Made by a program: the position numbers and the translations under genes. Shown here piece after piece: positions 14,347-23,291 of a stretch of DNA of 64,000 nucleotides (position 1 is its first letter; every line of letters starts with the position of its first letter). Below the pieces are notes generated by a model. That model did no database searches. It was not told the DNA's origin and saw only the letters and a list, made by a program, of their open reading frames with translations. Origin of the DNA: Archangium violaceum (GTDB lineage Bacteria; Myxococcota; Myxococcia; Myxococcales; Myxococcaceae); contig NZ_CP069338.1 of the NCBI RefSeq assembly GCF_016859125.1, positions 124,001-188,000 on the forward strand, read 5' to 3'.

Positions 14347-16305
14347 ATGGGTAGCCAGGACTCGACGCGTGCGGCAAACACTTCCGCTGTACCGGGGGCC
14401 ACTGTACCGGAGGCCACACCCGTTCCCTCCCCCTGGGCGGGAGCGAAGGAGGATGGGGGCACCGAGGCGCGTGGTTACCCACGCCCGCAGCTGAGGCGCG
14501 CGGCCTGGTGCCCGCTCAATGGACGATGGGACTTCGCGCTGGATCCGCTCGGGCGGTGGTCGGTCCCGGCCGAGGTGGGCTGGAACGCCCATATCCGCGT
14601 GCCCTTCGCTCCGGAGACGGAGCGCAGCGGCGTGGGGGACACCGGCTTCTATCGCGCGTGCTGGTACCGCCGCACCTTCGAGCCGCCCACGATGGGTCCG
14701 CAGGAGCGCCTGGTGCTGCACTTCGGGGCGGTGGACCACACGGCCACCGTCTGGGTCAACGGCTCGCGCTGCGCCCACCACGAGGGCGGCTACGTGCCCT
14801 TCAAGGTCGACATCACCGACCTGCTCCACCGCGACGGTCCCCAGGAGATCGTCGTGCGCGCGGAGGACGACCCGGCCGATCTCGCCAAGCCGCGAGGCAA
14901 GCAGGACTGGCAGCTCCAGCCCCACTCCATCTGGTACCCGCGCACCACCGGCATCTGGCAGACGGTGTGGCTCGAGCGCGTCCCCGTCACCCGTATCGAG
15001 AGCCTGCGCTGGACGCCCAACCTCGCGCGCTGGGAGCTGGGGCTCGAGGTCCACATCGAGGGGACGCGGCCCGAGGGGCTGCGGTTGGACGTGCGGCTGA
15101 GCGTGGGAGACACGCTGCTCGCCCAGGACTCGTACACGGTGGTGCTGGGCGAGGTGTACCGCCGCATCGCCCTCTCGGATCCGGGCATCGACGACTTCCG
15201 CAACGAGCTGCTGTGGAGTCCCTCCTCGCCCACGCTCATCAAAGCCCGGCTCGAGCTGCGCGACGCCAACGGCCAGTTGCTCGACGCGGTGGACAGCTAC
15301 ACGGCGCTGCGCTCCGTCTCGGTACAGGGCGACCGCTTCGTGCTCAACGGACGCCCCTACCCGCTGCGGCTGGTGCTCGACCAGGGCTACTGGGATGGCA
15401 CCGGCATCACCGCGCCGGATGACGCGGCGCTCCGGCGCGACGTGGAGCTCGCCCGGGCCATGGGCTTCAACGGCGTGCGCAAGCACCAGAAGATCGAGGA
15501 TCCGCGCTACCTCTACTGGGCGGACCGCCTGGGGCTCATCGTCTGGGAGGAGATGCCCAGCGCCTACCGCTTCACCCGCCAGTCCGTCGAGCGGCTCACG
15601 CGCGAGTGGTTCGAGGTGCTCGCGCGCGACTACAGCCACCCGTGCATCGTGGCGTGGGTGCCGCTCAACGAGTCCTGGGGCGTGCCCAACCTGCCCGACA
15701 ACGCCGCCGAGCGGCACTACGTGCAGGCGCTCTTCCATCTCACCCGCACGTTGGATCCGATACGCCCGGTCATCGGCAACGACGGTTGGGAGAGCGTGGC
15801 CACCGACATCATCGGCATCCACGACTACGACTCGGACCCCGCGGAGATCGGCAAACGCTACCACTCGCACGAGGTGCGCCCGCACCTGTTCCGGCGCGAG
15901 CGCCCGGGTGGGCGGGTGATCATCCTGTCGGATCATCCTCATGCCGATCATCCCATCGTGCTCTCCGAGTTCGGCGGCATCTCGATGGCGAGGGGCGACC
16001 AGCGGGAGTGGGGCTACACCCAGTGCAAGGGGCCGGACGAACTGGAGAGCCGCTACACCGCGCTGCTCGAGGTGGTGCGCTCGCTCGATCTGTTCGCGGG
16101 CTTCTGTTACACGCAGTTCGCCGACACGTACCAGGAGGCGAACGGGCTGCTCTACTCGGACCGCACGCCCAAGTTCCCCCTGGAGCGGATAGCGGAGGCC
16201 ACGCGAGGCCCGCGCTTCTTCAGCGACATTCCCATGCCCCCCGCCCCCTCCGGGAGACCCCGCCCCACGACCGAAACGGGCGAGCCCGAGCCCGCGGGGG
16301 CCTGA
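14347..16305 (+). CDS. Glycoside hydrolase family 2 (beta-galactosidase/beta-glucuronidase-like)
   Basis: The protein has 652 residues and starts at the ATG at 14347 (no good Shine-Dalgarno). The GH2 domains come in order: a sugar-binding jelly roll with GFYRACWYRRTF and HEGGYVPFKVDITDLL, an Ig-like middle domain, and a TIM barrel. The barrel has FNGVRKHQKIEDPRYLYW, the acid/base Glu in WVPLNESWG (E442), and the nucleophile Glu in VLSEFGGIS (E541). There is no signal peptide; the first 45 residues are Pro/Ala-rich and unrelated to GH2. It heads a galactose operon, so release of galactose from intracellular beta-galactosides is the likely role (inference). Confidence 0.88.
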   Translation: MGSQDSTRAANTSAVPGATVPEATPVPSPWAGAKEDGGTEARGYPRPQLRRAAWCPLNGRWDFALDPLGRWSVPAEVGWNAHIRVPFAPETERSGVGDTGFYRACWYRRTFEPPTMGPQERLVLHFGAVDHTATVWVNGSRCAHHEGGYVPFKVDITDLLHRDGPQEIVVRAEDDPADLAKPRGKQDWQLQPHSIWYPRTTGIWQTVWLERVPVTRIESLRWTPNLARWELGLEVHIEGTRPEGLRLDVRLSVGDTLLAQDSYTVVLGEVYRRIALSDPGIDDFRNELLWSPSSPTLIKARLELRDANGQLLDAVDSYTALRSVSVQGDRFVLNGRPYPLRLVLDQGYWDGTGITAPDDAALRRDVELARAMGFNGVRKHQKIEDPRYLYWADRLGLIVWEEMPSAYRFTRQSVERLTREWFEVLARDYSHPCIVAWVPLNESWGVPNLPDNAAERHYVQALFHLTRTLDPIRPVIGNDGWESVATDIIGIHDYDSDPAEIGKRYHSHEVRPHLFRRERPGGRVIILSDHPHADHPIVLSEFGGISMARGDQREWGYTQCKGPDELESRYTALLEVVRSLDLFAGFCYTQFADTYQEANGLLYSDRTPKFPLERIAEATRGPRFFSDIPMPPAPSGRPRPTTETGEPEPAGA

Positions 16306-16323
16306 GCCACGAGAGGAACGGCC

Positions 16324-17454
16324 ATGCGAGCCCCCCAGGATGATGCCCCCCAGTTCGAAGCGCTCTTCGGCCGGCCACCGAAGGTACGGGCCCAGGCACC
16401 CGGGCGGGTGAACCTCATTGGCGAGCACACCGACTACAACGGTGGCTTCGTGCTGCCCATGGCCATTCCCCAGCAGACCGAGGTGGTGCTGGCCCCGCGC
16501 GAGGACCAACAGGTGCGCGCCTTCAGCGCCAACCTCGGAGCCTCCGGGAAGGTGGACACGTACGAGCTGGGACAGGAGAAGGCCGGTAGGGGCTGGCTCG
16601 ACTACGTGCAGGGCGTCACCCGCGTGCTGCACGACGAGGGCCATGCGCTCGGAGGCTTCGACCTGTGGCTGCGCTCGGACGTACCGCTCGGCAGTGGCCT
16701 GTCCTCGAGCGCCGCCCTCGAGGTGGCGCTCCTGCGCGGCCTGCGGGAGTGCTTCGGGCTGAAGCTGGATGACGTGCGCGTCGCGCTGCTGGGCCAGAAG
16801 GTGGAGTGCGACTTCGTCGGCGCGCCGGTGGGCGTGATGGACCAGATGGCCTCCAGCCTCGCGCACGGGGGCGCGGCGCTCTTCCTGGATACGCGCAGTC
16901 TCCAATATGAGCGCGTGCCACTGCCCGCGCAGGTGGAGCCCATCGTCATCAACTCGGGCGTGACGCACAGCCACGCGGGCGGCGACTACCGGGTGCGCCG
17001 TGCCGAGTGTGAGCGCGCCGCGAAGCTGCTCGGTGTCGAACAACTGCGCGACCTGCCCGACGCGGAGCTGCCGCGTGCCCTCGCCCTGCCCGAGCCACTC
17101 GGCCGGCGCGTGCGCCATGTCCTCACCGAGAACGCGCGCGTGCTGGACACCGTGCGGGCGCTGCGCGCGGGAGACCTGGCCGCGCTGGGCCCCCTGCTCT
17201 ACGCCTCTCACGCCTCGCAGCGGGACGACTACGAGGTGTCCGTCCCGGAGATCGATCTCCTGGTGGACCTCGCCCGCGAGGAGCCCGACGTCCTCGGGGC
17301 GCGGCTGACCGGCGGCGGCTTCGGCGGCTCCGTGGTGATGCTCGCCCGGACGGGAAAAGGCGCGGAGGCCGCGCTCCGCATCGCCACCCGCTACGGCGAG
17401 CGCGCGCCTCACAAGGCCACCGTCCTCGTTCCCCAGCCTGCCCCCTCGGTCTGA
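16324..17454 (+). CDS. galK: Galactokinase
   Basis: The protein has 376 residues and lies 18 nt after the GH2 stop. It phosphorylates galactose to galactose-1-phosphate (Leloir pathway). The galactokinase signature APGRVNLIGEHTDYNGG is at residues 25-41, the GHMP ATP loop is PLGSGLSSSAALEV, and the C-terminal GHMP motif is RLTGGGFGGSVVML. The catalytic Asp region is VGVMDQMASSLA. No galT is present in the window. The UDPGP-family enzyme at 12975-14090 may serve for nucleotide transfer, or galT may lie elsewhere. Confidence 0.95.
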   Translation: MRAPQDDAPQFEALFGRPPKVRAQAPGRVNLIGEHTDYNGGFVLPMAIPQQTEVVLAPREDQQVRAFSANLGASGKVDTYELGQEKAGRGWLDYVQGVTRVLHDEGHALGGFDLWLRSDVPLGSGLSSSAALEVALLRGLRECFGLKLDDVRVALLGQKVECDFVGAPVGVMDQMASSLAHGGAALFLDTRSLQYERVPLPAQVEPIVINSGVTHSHAGGDYRVRRAECERAAKLLGVEQLRDLPDAELPRALALPEPLGRRVRHVLTENARVLDTVRALRAGDLAALGPLLYASHASQRDDYEVSVPEIDLLVDLAREEPDVLGARLTGGGFGGSVVMLARTGKGAEAALRIATRYGERAPHKATVLVPQPAPSV

Positions 17455-17578
17455 TCCGCGGGGTGAGAGCGAGCGACCGGGCGGACCACCTCTGTACCTC
17501 AGGTCAGTAGGAGTGACTGAGAGAGGTGCCCACCCTCTGTCCGTACCCCAGGGCGTGTACGGATACGGAGGAGGGCGG

Positions 17579-18772
17579 ATGACGACACAGTCGAGCAACA
17601 CCGTGGTGGGAACTCAGCAGTTGCCGGATCTTGTTTGCCTCTCGCATCTGCGCTGGAACTTCGTCTTCCAACGTCCCCAGCACCTGCTCAGCCGCTTCGC
17701 GCGTGAGCGCCGGGTGTTCTTCTACGAGGAGCCCATCTTCGGGCAGGGCCGGCCGCGGCTGCACGTCACCCGCTCTCCCGAGGGCGTCTGGGTGGCGGTG
17801 CCCCACCTGCCGGAGGGTCTCGACCCGGAGCGGGTGGTGGCCCTGCAACAGGAGATGCTCGACGAGCTCCTGCTCGAGCACGCCGTGCGCCACTACGTGA
17901 GCTGGTACTACACCCCGATGGCGCTGCCCTTCACGCGCCACCTCCAGCCACGGGCCGTGGCCTACGACTGCATGGATGAGCTGTCGGCCTTCCGGGGCGC
18001 GCCGCCCGCGCTGCTGCGCTACGAGCTCGAGCTGCTCCAGCGCGCGCACGTGGTCTTCACCGGCGGCCAGAGCCTCTATGAGGCCAAGCGGGACCGGCAC
18101 CACAGCGTGCACGCCTTCCCCAGCAGCGTGGACGTGGCGCACTTCGCCACCGCGCGCGGCGAGCTCCGAGAGCCCGCGGACCAGGCATCCATTCCCCATC
18201 CCCGGCTCGGCTTCTTCGGCGTGGTGGACGAGCGGATGGACCTCGCGCTGCTCGAGGCGGTGGCCGACGCCCGCCCCGACTGGCAGCTCGTCATCATCGG
18301 TCCGGTGGTGAAGATCGACCCGGCGACCCTGCCACGCCGGCCCAACCTCCACTTCCTGGGTGGCAAGCTCTACACCGAGCTGCCGTCATACCTCGCGGGC
18401 TGGGACGTGGCGCTGCTGCCGTTCGCGCGCAACGAGTCCACGCGCTTCATCTCGCCCACCAAGACGCCCGAGTACCTCGCGGCCGGAAAGCCCGTGGTGT
18501 CCACGTCCATCCGTGACGTGGTGCGTCCCTACGGCGAGCTGGGCCTGGTGCGCATCGCGGACACGCCGGAGGACTTCGTGCGCGCCTGCGAGGCGGCCCT
18601 GGCCGAGGACCGCGCCGCGTGGCTGCCCCGTGTGGACGAGTACCTGGCGGAGATGTCCTGGGACAACACCTGGTCCGGGATGAAGGCCCTGCTCGACGCG
18701 GCCTCGGCGCGGCGCGAGGTGGGTGTGACACCCGAGGTCGCGGCGGCATCCGAGGAGATGGCCACCGTTTGA
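17579..18772 (+). CDS. Glycosyltransferase, GT-B fold, glf-linked
   Basis: The protein has 397 residues. The ATG at 17579 follows GGAGGAGG. The opening LVCLSHLRWNFVFQRPQHLLSRFA is typical of a GT group found beside UDP-galactopyranose mutase genes. The C-terminal half has the nucleotide-sugar site pattern (LHFLGGKLYTELPSYLAGWDVALLPF, then SPTKTPEYLAAGKPVVST), with the E-x7-E-like region of GT1/GT4 enzymes. Donor and acceptor are not determined. Because glf follows 41 nt later, a galactofuranose or galactose transferase of the cell envelope is plausible (inference). Confidence 0.82.
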   Translation: MTTQSSNTVVGTQQLPDLVCLSHLRWNFVFQRPQHLLSRFARERRVFFYEEPIFGQGRPRLHVTRSPEGVWVAVPHLPEGLDPERVVALQQEMLDELLLEHAVRHYVSWYYTPMALPFTRHLQPRAVAYDCMDELSAFRGAPPALLRYELELLQRAHVVFTGGQSLYEAKRDRHHSVHAFPSSVDVAHFATARGELREPADQASIPHPRLGFFGVVDERMDLALLEAVADARPDWQLVIIGPVVKIDPATLPRRPNLHFLGGKLYTELPSYLAGWDVALLPFARNESTRFISPTKTPEYLAAGKPVVSTSIRDVVRPYGELGLVRIADTPEDFVRACEAALAEDRAAWLPRVDEYLAEMSWDNTWSGMKALLDAASARREVGVTPEVAAASEEMATV

Positions 18773-18813
18773 GACAACCGGCGCTGACGGGCGCCCCGAG
18801 CGAGGAAGACGAA

Positions 18814-19947
18814 ATGTTCGACTACATGATCGTGGGTGCGGGCTTCGCCGGTAGTGTGATGGCCGAGCGGCTCGCAACTGTGTACGGCAAACGGGTCATC
18901 ATCGTGGAGAAGCGGCCGCACATCGGCGGCAACGCCTACGACCACTACAACGATGACGGGCTGCTCGTGCACAAGTACGGCCCGCACATCTTCCACACCA
19001 ACTCGCAAGACGTCTTCGACTATCTCAGCCGCTTCACGGAGTGGCGCCCCTATCAGCACCGGGTGTTGGCGAGCGTGGACGGGCAGCTCATGCCCATCCC
19101 CATCAACCTCACCACCATCAACCAGTACTTCGGCCTCAACCTCACCGCCTTCCAGGTGGAGGAGTTCCTGCAGAAGCTCGCGGAGAAGCGCGACAAGATC
19201 CGCACCTCCGAGGACGTCATCATCACCAAGGTGGGCAAGGAGCTGTACGAGAAGTTCTTCCGCAACTACACGCGCAAGCAGTGGGGCCTGGATCCGAGCG
19301 AGCTGGACTCCACCGTCATCGCCCGCATCCCGGTGCGCTCCAACCGCGATGACCGCTACTTCAGCGACAAGTACCAGGTGATGCCGCTGCACGGGTACAC
19401 CCGGATGTTCGAGCGGATGCTCGATCATCCCAACATCAAGGTGCTGCTGAACACGGACTACCACGAGGTGAAGAACATCATCCCCTACCGGGAGATGATC
19501 TTCACGGGCCCGGTCGACGAGTACTTCGACTATTGCTACGGCAAGCTGCCCTACCGCTCGCTGAAGTTCCGCCACGAGACGCACAGCACGGAGCGCTTCC
19601 AGGCGGCGCCGGTGGTGAACTTTCCCAACGAGTACCCGTACACCCGCTGCACCGAGTTCAAGTACCTCACCGGCCAGGAGCACCCGAAGACGAGCGTCGT
19701 CTACGAGTACCCCACCGCCGAGGGTGACCCGTACTACCCGGTGCCCCGCCCGGAGAACGCCGAGCTGTACCGCAAGTACGAGCAGCTCGCGAAGGACACG
19801 CCGGGTGTGCACTTCGTGGGCCGGCTGGCCACGTACAAGTACTACAACATGGACCAGGTGGTGGCGCAGGCGCTCACCTTGTGCACGAAGATCATCGGCA
19901 TGCGCCGCCGGGAGCTGCTCGACATGCAGGTGGAGGGGCACGCGTGA
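18814..19947 (+). CDS. glf: UDP-galactopyranose mutase
   Basis: The protein has 377 residues. The ATG at 18814 follows AGGAAG. It interconverts UDP-galactopyranose and UDP-galactofuranose with reduced FAD. The FAD loop is MIVGAGFAGSVMAERLA, followed by EKRPHIGGNAYD, HKYGPHIFHT, the conserved KQWG, RSNRDDRYFSDKYQVMPLHGYT, and the C-terminal FVGRLATYKYYNMDQ. All are hallmarks of bacterial Glf, and the length is standard. The stop overlaps the next start (GTGA). It shows that this strain can make galactofuranose-containing glycans. Confidence 0.95.
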   Translation: MFDYMIVGAGFAGSVMAERLATVYGKRVIIVEKRPHIGGNAYDHYNDDGLLVHKYGPHIFHTNSQDVFDYLSRFTEWRPYQHRVLASVDGQLMPIPINLTTINQYFGLNLTAFQVEEFLQKLAEKRDKIRTSEDVIITKVGKELYEKFFRNYTRKQWGLDPSELDSTVIARIPVRSNRDDRYFSDKYQVMPLHGYTRMFERMLDHPNIKVLLNTDYHEVKNIIPYREMIFTGPVDEYFDYCYGKLPYRSLKFRHETHSTERFQAAPVVNFPNEYPYTRCTEFKYLTGQEHPKTSVVYEYPTAEGDPYYPVPRPENAELYRKYEQLAKDTPGVHFVGRLATYKYYNMDQVVAQALTLCTKIIGMRRRELLDMQVEGHA

Positions 19948-22295
19948 GCGCGACCTCCGGAAGCTCCAATGGCCTCCCCGAGATATGGGGAGGCGTCGAG
20001 GGCACGGTCAACCGGGTGGGTGACCGGTACTTCGACCAGATGCGGCGCAGCGGCCACTGGGAGCGCATCGAGGATCTGGACCTCATCGCGGCACTCGGCA
20101 TCAAGGCCCTGCGCTACCCGGTGCTGTGGGAGCAGCTCGCCCCGCTCGGTCCCGAGCGGGCGGACTGGACCTGGCCGGACGCGCGACTGGCACGCCTGCG
20201 GAAGTTGGGGGTGAGGCCCATCGTCGGGCTCGTCCACCACGGCAGCGGACCGCGGCACACCAGCCTGGTGGACCCGGCCTTCCCCTTCGAGCTCGCACGG
20301 TACGCGCGGGCCGTGGCCGAGCGTTACCCGTGGGTGGATGACTACACCCCGGTGAACGAGCCGCTGACCACCGGGCGCTTCAGCGGGCTGTACGGTCACT
20401 GGTATCCGCACGGCAAGGACTACCCCACCTTCGCGCGCACGATGATGGTGCAGTGCCGCGCGATCGTGGAGGCCATGCGCGCCATCCGCGAGGTGAATCC
20501 CGGAGCCCGCCTCATCCAGACGGAGGACATGGGGCGCACGTACAGCACTCCGCATCTGGCCTACCAGGCGGAGTTCGAGAACCACCGGCGTTGGCTGAGC
20601 CTGGATCTGCTCTGCGGGCGCATCGATCGTTACCACCCGCTGTGGCCCCACCTGCTGCAATGGGGCGTCTCCGAGAAGGAGCTCGGGTGGTTCCTCGACA
20701 ACCCGATGCCCCCGGACGTGGTGGGGCTCAACTACTACATCACCAGTGACCGGCTGCTCGACGAGCGGATGGAGCACTACCCGGCCTGGTCCCACGGCGG
20801 AAACCATCGGGACGCCTACGCGGACGTGCATGTGGCCGGAGTGTGGAAGAACGCCATCACCGGCCACCGGGACGTGCTCGCCTGGGCGTGGGAGCGCTAC
20901 CGGCTGCCCGTGGCCCTCACCGAGGTGCACCTGGGCTGCACGCGGGAGGACCAGCTGCGCTGGCTGGCGGAGGCGTGGGAGGCGGCCTGCTCGCTACGCG
21001 CGGAGGGCGTGGACGTGCGCGCCCTCACGGTGTGGAGCCTGCTGGGGGCCTACGACTGGAACACGCTGGTGACGGCCGACCGCGGCTTCTACGAGCCCGG
21101 CGTCTTCGACATGCGCGCGCCGCGCCCACGCCCCACCGCGCTGGCCCGGATGACGCACGCGCTGGCCACCCGCGGGGACTTCGAGCACCCGGTCCTCGCC
21201 TCGCCGGGCTGGTGGCGGAGGAAGGAGCGGCCGGAAGTCAATTTCGCCGCCAGCCTCCATGGCGACAGCCCGGTGCCCTACGTGACGTATGTGCCCGCTC
21301 GGCGCGCGAGGTCCAAGGCCCCCCGGCCCGTCCTCATCTCGGGTGCGACGGGAACGCTGGGACGGGCCTTCGCCCGGCTGTGCAAGAATCGGGGAATCGC
21401 CTTCCAGCTTCTCTCGCGTCAGGACATGGACATCGCCTCGCTGGAGTCGGTGGAGCGCGCGATCGAGCGTTTCCAACCCTGGGCCCTCATCAACGCCGCG
21501 GGCTACGTGCGCGTGGACGATGCCGAGCTGGACGCCGCGAGATGCTTCCGGGAGAACGCCCTCGGTCCAGAGGTGCTCGCCACCGCCTGCGGTGCGCGGG
21601 GCGTGCGGCTGGTGACGTTCTCCTCGGACCTCGTCTTCGGAGGAGAACGCAACTCGGCCTACCTGGAGAGCTGCCCGGTACAGCCGCTCAACCAGTACGG
21701 CCGCAGCAAGGTGGAGGCCGAACGCAGGGTGCTGGAGCGGATGCCCGAGGCGTTGGTGGTGCGCACGGGGGCCTTCTTCGGCCCGTGGGATCGCCACAAC
21801 TTCGTCACCCTCGCGCTCGGGACGCTCGCGAAGGGGGATCGGTTCGCGGCGGCGGACGACGTGGTCGTCTCCCCCACGTACGTGCCAGACCTGGTGCACA
21901 CCTGCCTGGATCTGCTCCTCGACGAGGCGAGCGGCGTCTGGCACCTCACCAACGAGGGCGAGGTGACGTGGGCGGAGCTCGCGCGCCAGGCCGCCTCCCT
22001 GATGGGACTCAACCCGCGGCGGGTGGAGGGCCGTCCCCTCGAATCATTCGGGTGGTCGGCACCGAGGCCTCGTTATAGTGCCCTGTCGAGCGAGCGCGCC
22101 CAACTCATGCCCCCGCTCACCAAGGCCCTCGAGCGTTACCTCGAGGAAAATGAAAACAAGCCCGCGCAACGGGCAGCCGGCGGTGGCCGGGCGGTCTGCG
22201 CGGAGTGTGGAGGGACTGTCGATGAAGGTCATGGTGACGGGCGGTGCGGGCTACATCGGGAGCGTGGTGACGGAGGAGTTGCTGCGGGGGGGTGA
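19944..22295 (+). CDS. Fusion: GH1-like glycosidase + RmlD/dTDP-4-dehydrorhamnose reductase-like domain
   Basis: The protein has 783 residues. The GTG at 19944 overlaps the glf stop, with GGAGG upstream. Residues 1 to about 430 are a family 1 glycoside hydrolase-like barrel with YTPVNEPLTTGRF (acid/base E139) and VALTEVHLGC (nucleophile E327). Residues from about 460 form a RmlD-type extended SDR: LISGATGTLGRAF, FSSDLVFGGERN, YGRSKVEAE (Y585, K589) and SPTYVPDLVH. The last 50 residues (PAQRAAGGGRAVCAECGG...) are non-conserved and overlap galE by 74 nt in another frame, so the original stop was probably lost. It may trim or remodel a deoxysugar- or galactofuranose-containing glycan (inference). 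Confidence 0.85.
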   Translation: MSATSGSSNGLPEIWGGVEGTVNRVGDRYFDQMRRSGHWERIEDLDLIAALGIKALRYPVLWEQLAPLGPERADWTWPDARLARLRKLGVRPIVGLVHHGSGPRHTSLVDPAFPFELARYARAVAERYPWVDDYTPVNEPLTTGRFSGLYGHWYPHGKDYPTFARTMMVQCRAIVEAMRAIREVNPGARLIQTEDMGRTYSTPHLAYQAEFENHRRWLSLDLLCGRIDRYHPLWPHLLQWGVSEKELGWFLDNPMPPDVVGLNYYITSDRLLDERMEHYPAWSHGGNHRDAYADVHVAGVWKNAITGHRDVLAWAWERYRLPVALTEVHLGCTREDQLRWLAEAWEAACSLRAEGVDVRALTVWSLLGAYDWNTLVTADRGFYEPGVFDMRAPRPRPTALARMTHALATRGDFEHPVLASPGWWRRKERPEVNFAASLHGDSPVPYVTYVPARRARSKAPRPVLISGATGTLGRAFARLCKNRGIAFQLLSRQDMDIASLESVERAIERFQPWALINAAGYVRVDDAELDAARCFRENALGPEVLATACGARGVRLVTFSSDLVFGGERNSAYLESCPVQPLNQYGRSKVEAERRVLERMPEALVVRTGAFFGPWDRHNFVTLALGTLAKGDRFAAADDVVVSPTYVPDLVHTCLDLLLDEASGVWHLTNEGEVTWAELARQAASLMGLNPRRVEGRPLESFGWSAPRPRYSALSSERAQLMPPLTKALERYLEENENKPAQRAAGGGRAVCAECGGTVDEGHGDGRCGLHRERGDGGVAAGG

Positions 22296-23193
22296 CGAAG
22301 TCGTCGTCTACGACAGCCTCTACAAGGGTCACCGGGAGGCGGTGGTGGAGGGCGCCACCTTCGTGAAGGGCGATCTGCTCGACACCGCGCTGCTGCGCGA
22401 GACGCTCGCCCACCACAAGGTCGAGGCGGTGGTGCACATGGCAGCCGACTCGCTGGTGGGCGAGTCGGTGAAGGTGCCGGCGAAGTACTACCGCAACAAC
22501 GTCCTCGGGGGGCTCAGCCTGCTGGATGCCATGCTCGGGGCGGAGGTGAAGTACCTCGTCTTCTCCTCCACCGCCGCCGTCTACGGCGAGCCAGCCAAGC
22601 AACCCATCGAGGAGACGGATCCCACCCAGCCGACCAACCCGTATGGCGAGACGAAGCTCGCCTTCGAGCGGGCCCTGCGCTGGTACGACGAGGCCCACGG
22701 GCTGCGCTTCGTGAGCCTGCGCTACTTCAACGCCGCGGGTGCCACCGAGCGCAGCGGCGAGCGCCATGATCCCGAGACGCACCTCATCCCGATCATCCTC
22801 CAGGCGGCGGCCGGCCAGCGGCCCGAGGTCACCGTCTTCGGCGACGACTACCCCACCCCGGATGGCACCTGCGTGCGTGACTACATCCACGTGGTGGACC
22901 TGGCGCAGGCGCACATCCTCGCCCTGCACGCACTGGCCAAGGGGCACCCGAGCTCCATCTACAACCTGGGCTGCGGCGGTGAGGGCTATAGCGTGAAGCA
23001 GGTCATCGACTGTGCCCGCCGCGTCACGGGACGGGAGATTCCCGTGAGCAAGGGACCGCGGCGGGCCGGAGATCCAGCGGTGCTCATCGCCAGCTCCGCG
23101 CGCATCGTGCGCGAGCTCGGCTGGCGGCCCACGCAGCAGAAGCTCGACGCCATCGTGGAGTCCGCCTGGCGCTGGATGCAGCGCCAGCGCTAA
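22222..23193 (+). CDS. galE: UDP-glucose 4-epimerase
   Basis: The protein has 323 residues. The ATG at 22222 is preceded by GGAGGG inside the tail of the fusion gene. It interconverts UDP-glucose and UDP-galactose. Seen: MKVMVTGGAGYIGS (NAD loop), AADSLVGESV, FSSTAAVYGEP (catalytic Ser/Thr), NPYGETKLAFE (Y-x3-K), RYFNAAGA and GTCVRDYIHVVDLAQAH. It supplies UDP-galactose to Glf and closes the operon. A strong hairpin follows the stop. Confidence 0.95.
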   Translation: MKVMVTGGAGYIGSVVTEELLRGGDEVVVYDSLYKGHREAVVEGATFVKGDLLDTALLRETLAHHKVEAVVHMAADSLVGESVKVPAKYYRNNVLGGLSLLDAMLGAEVKYLVFSSTAAVYGEPAKQPIEETDPTQPTNPYGETKLAFERALRWYDEAHGLRFVSLRYFNAAGATERSGERHDPETHLIPIILQAAAGQRPEVTVFGDDYPTPDGTCVRDYIHVVDLAQAHILALHALAKGHPSSIYNLGCGGEGYSVKQVIDCARRVTGREIPVSKGPRRAGDPAVLIASSARIVRELGWRPTQQKLDAIVESAWRWMQRQR

Positions 23194-23202
23194 CGGAGTG
23201 TG

Positions 23203-23227
23203 TCCCCTCTCCCTCTGGGAGAGGGGA
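23203..23227. terminator. Perfect hairpin after galE
   Basis: TCCCCTCTCCC (23203-23213), loop TCT, and the exact complement GGGAGAGGGGA (23217-23227) lie between the galE stop and the convergent M24 gene. This sequence type is also a common dispersed hairpin in GC-rich bacteria. Confidence 0.6.
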
Positions 23228-23291
23228 AATTGGCTGCGGTTGTCAGCTCCTGTTCCCAGTGGCACTCCTTCGTGGACCTACCTGAAGGGGC

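Noticed and set aside
14317-17601. 1094-codon minus-strand open frame
   Set aside because: It lies opposite GH2 and galK, whose active-site motifs are clear; long antisense frames are expected at this GC content.
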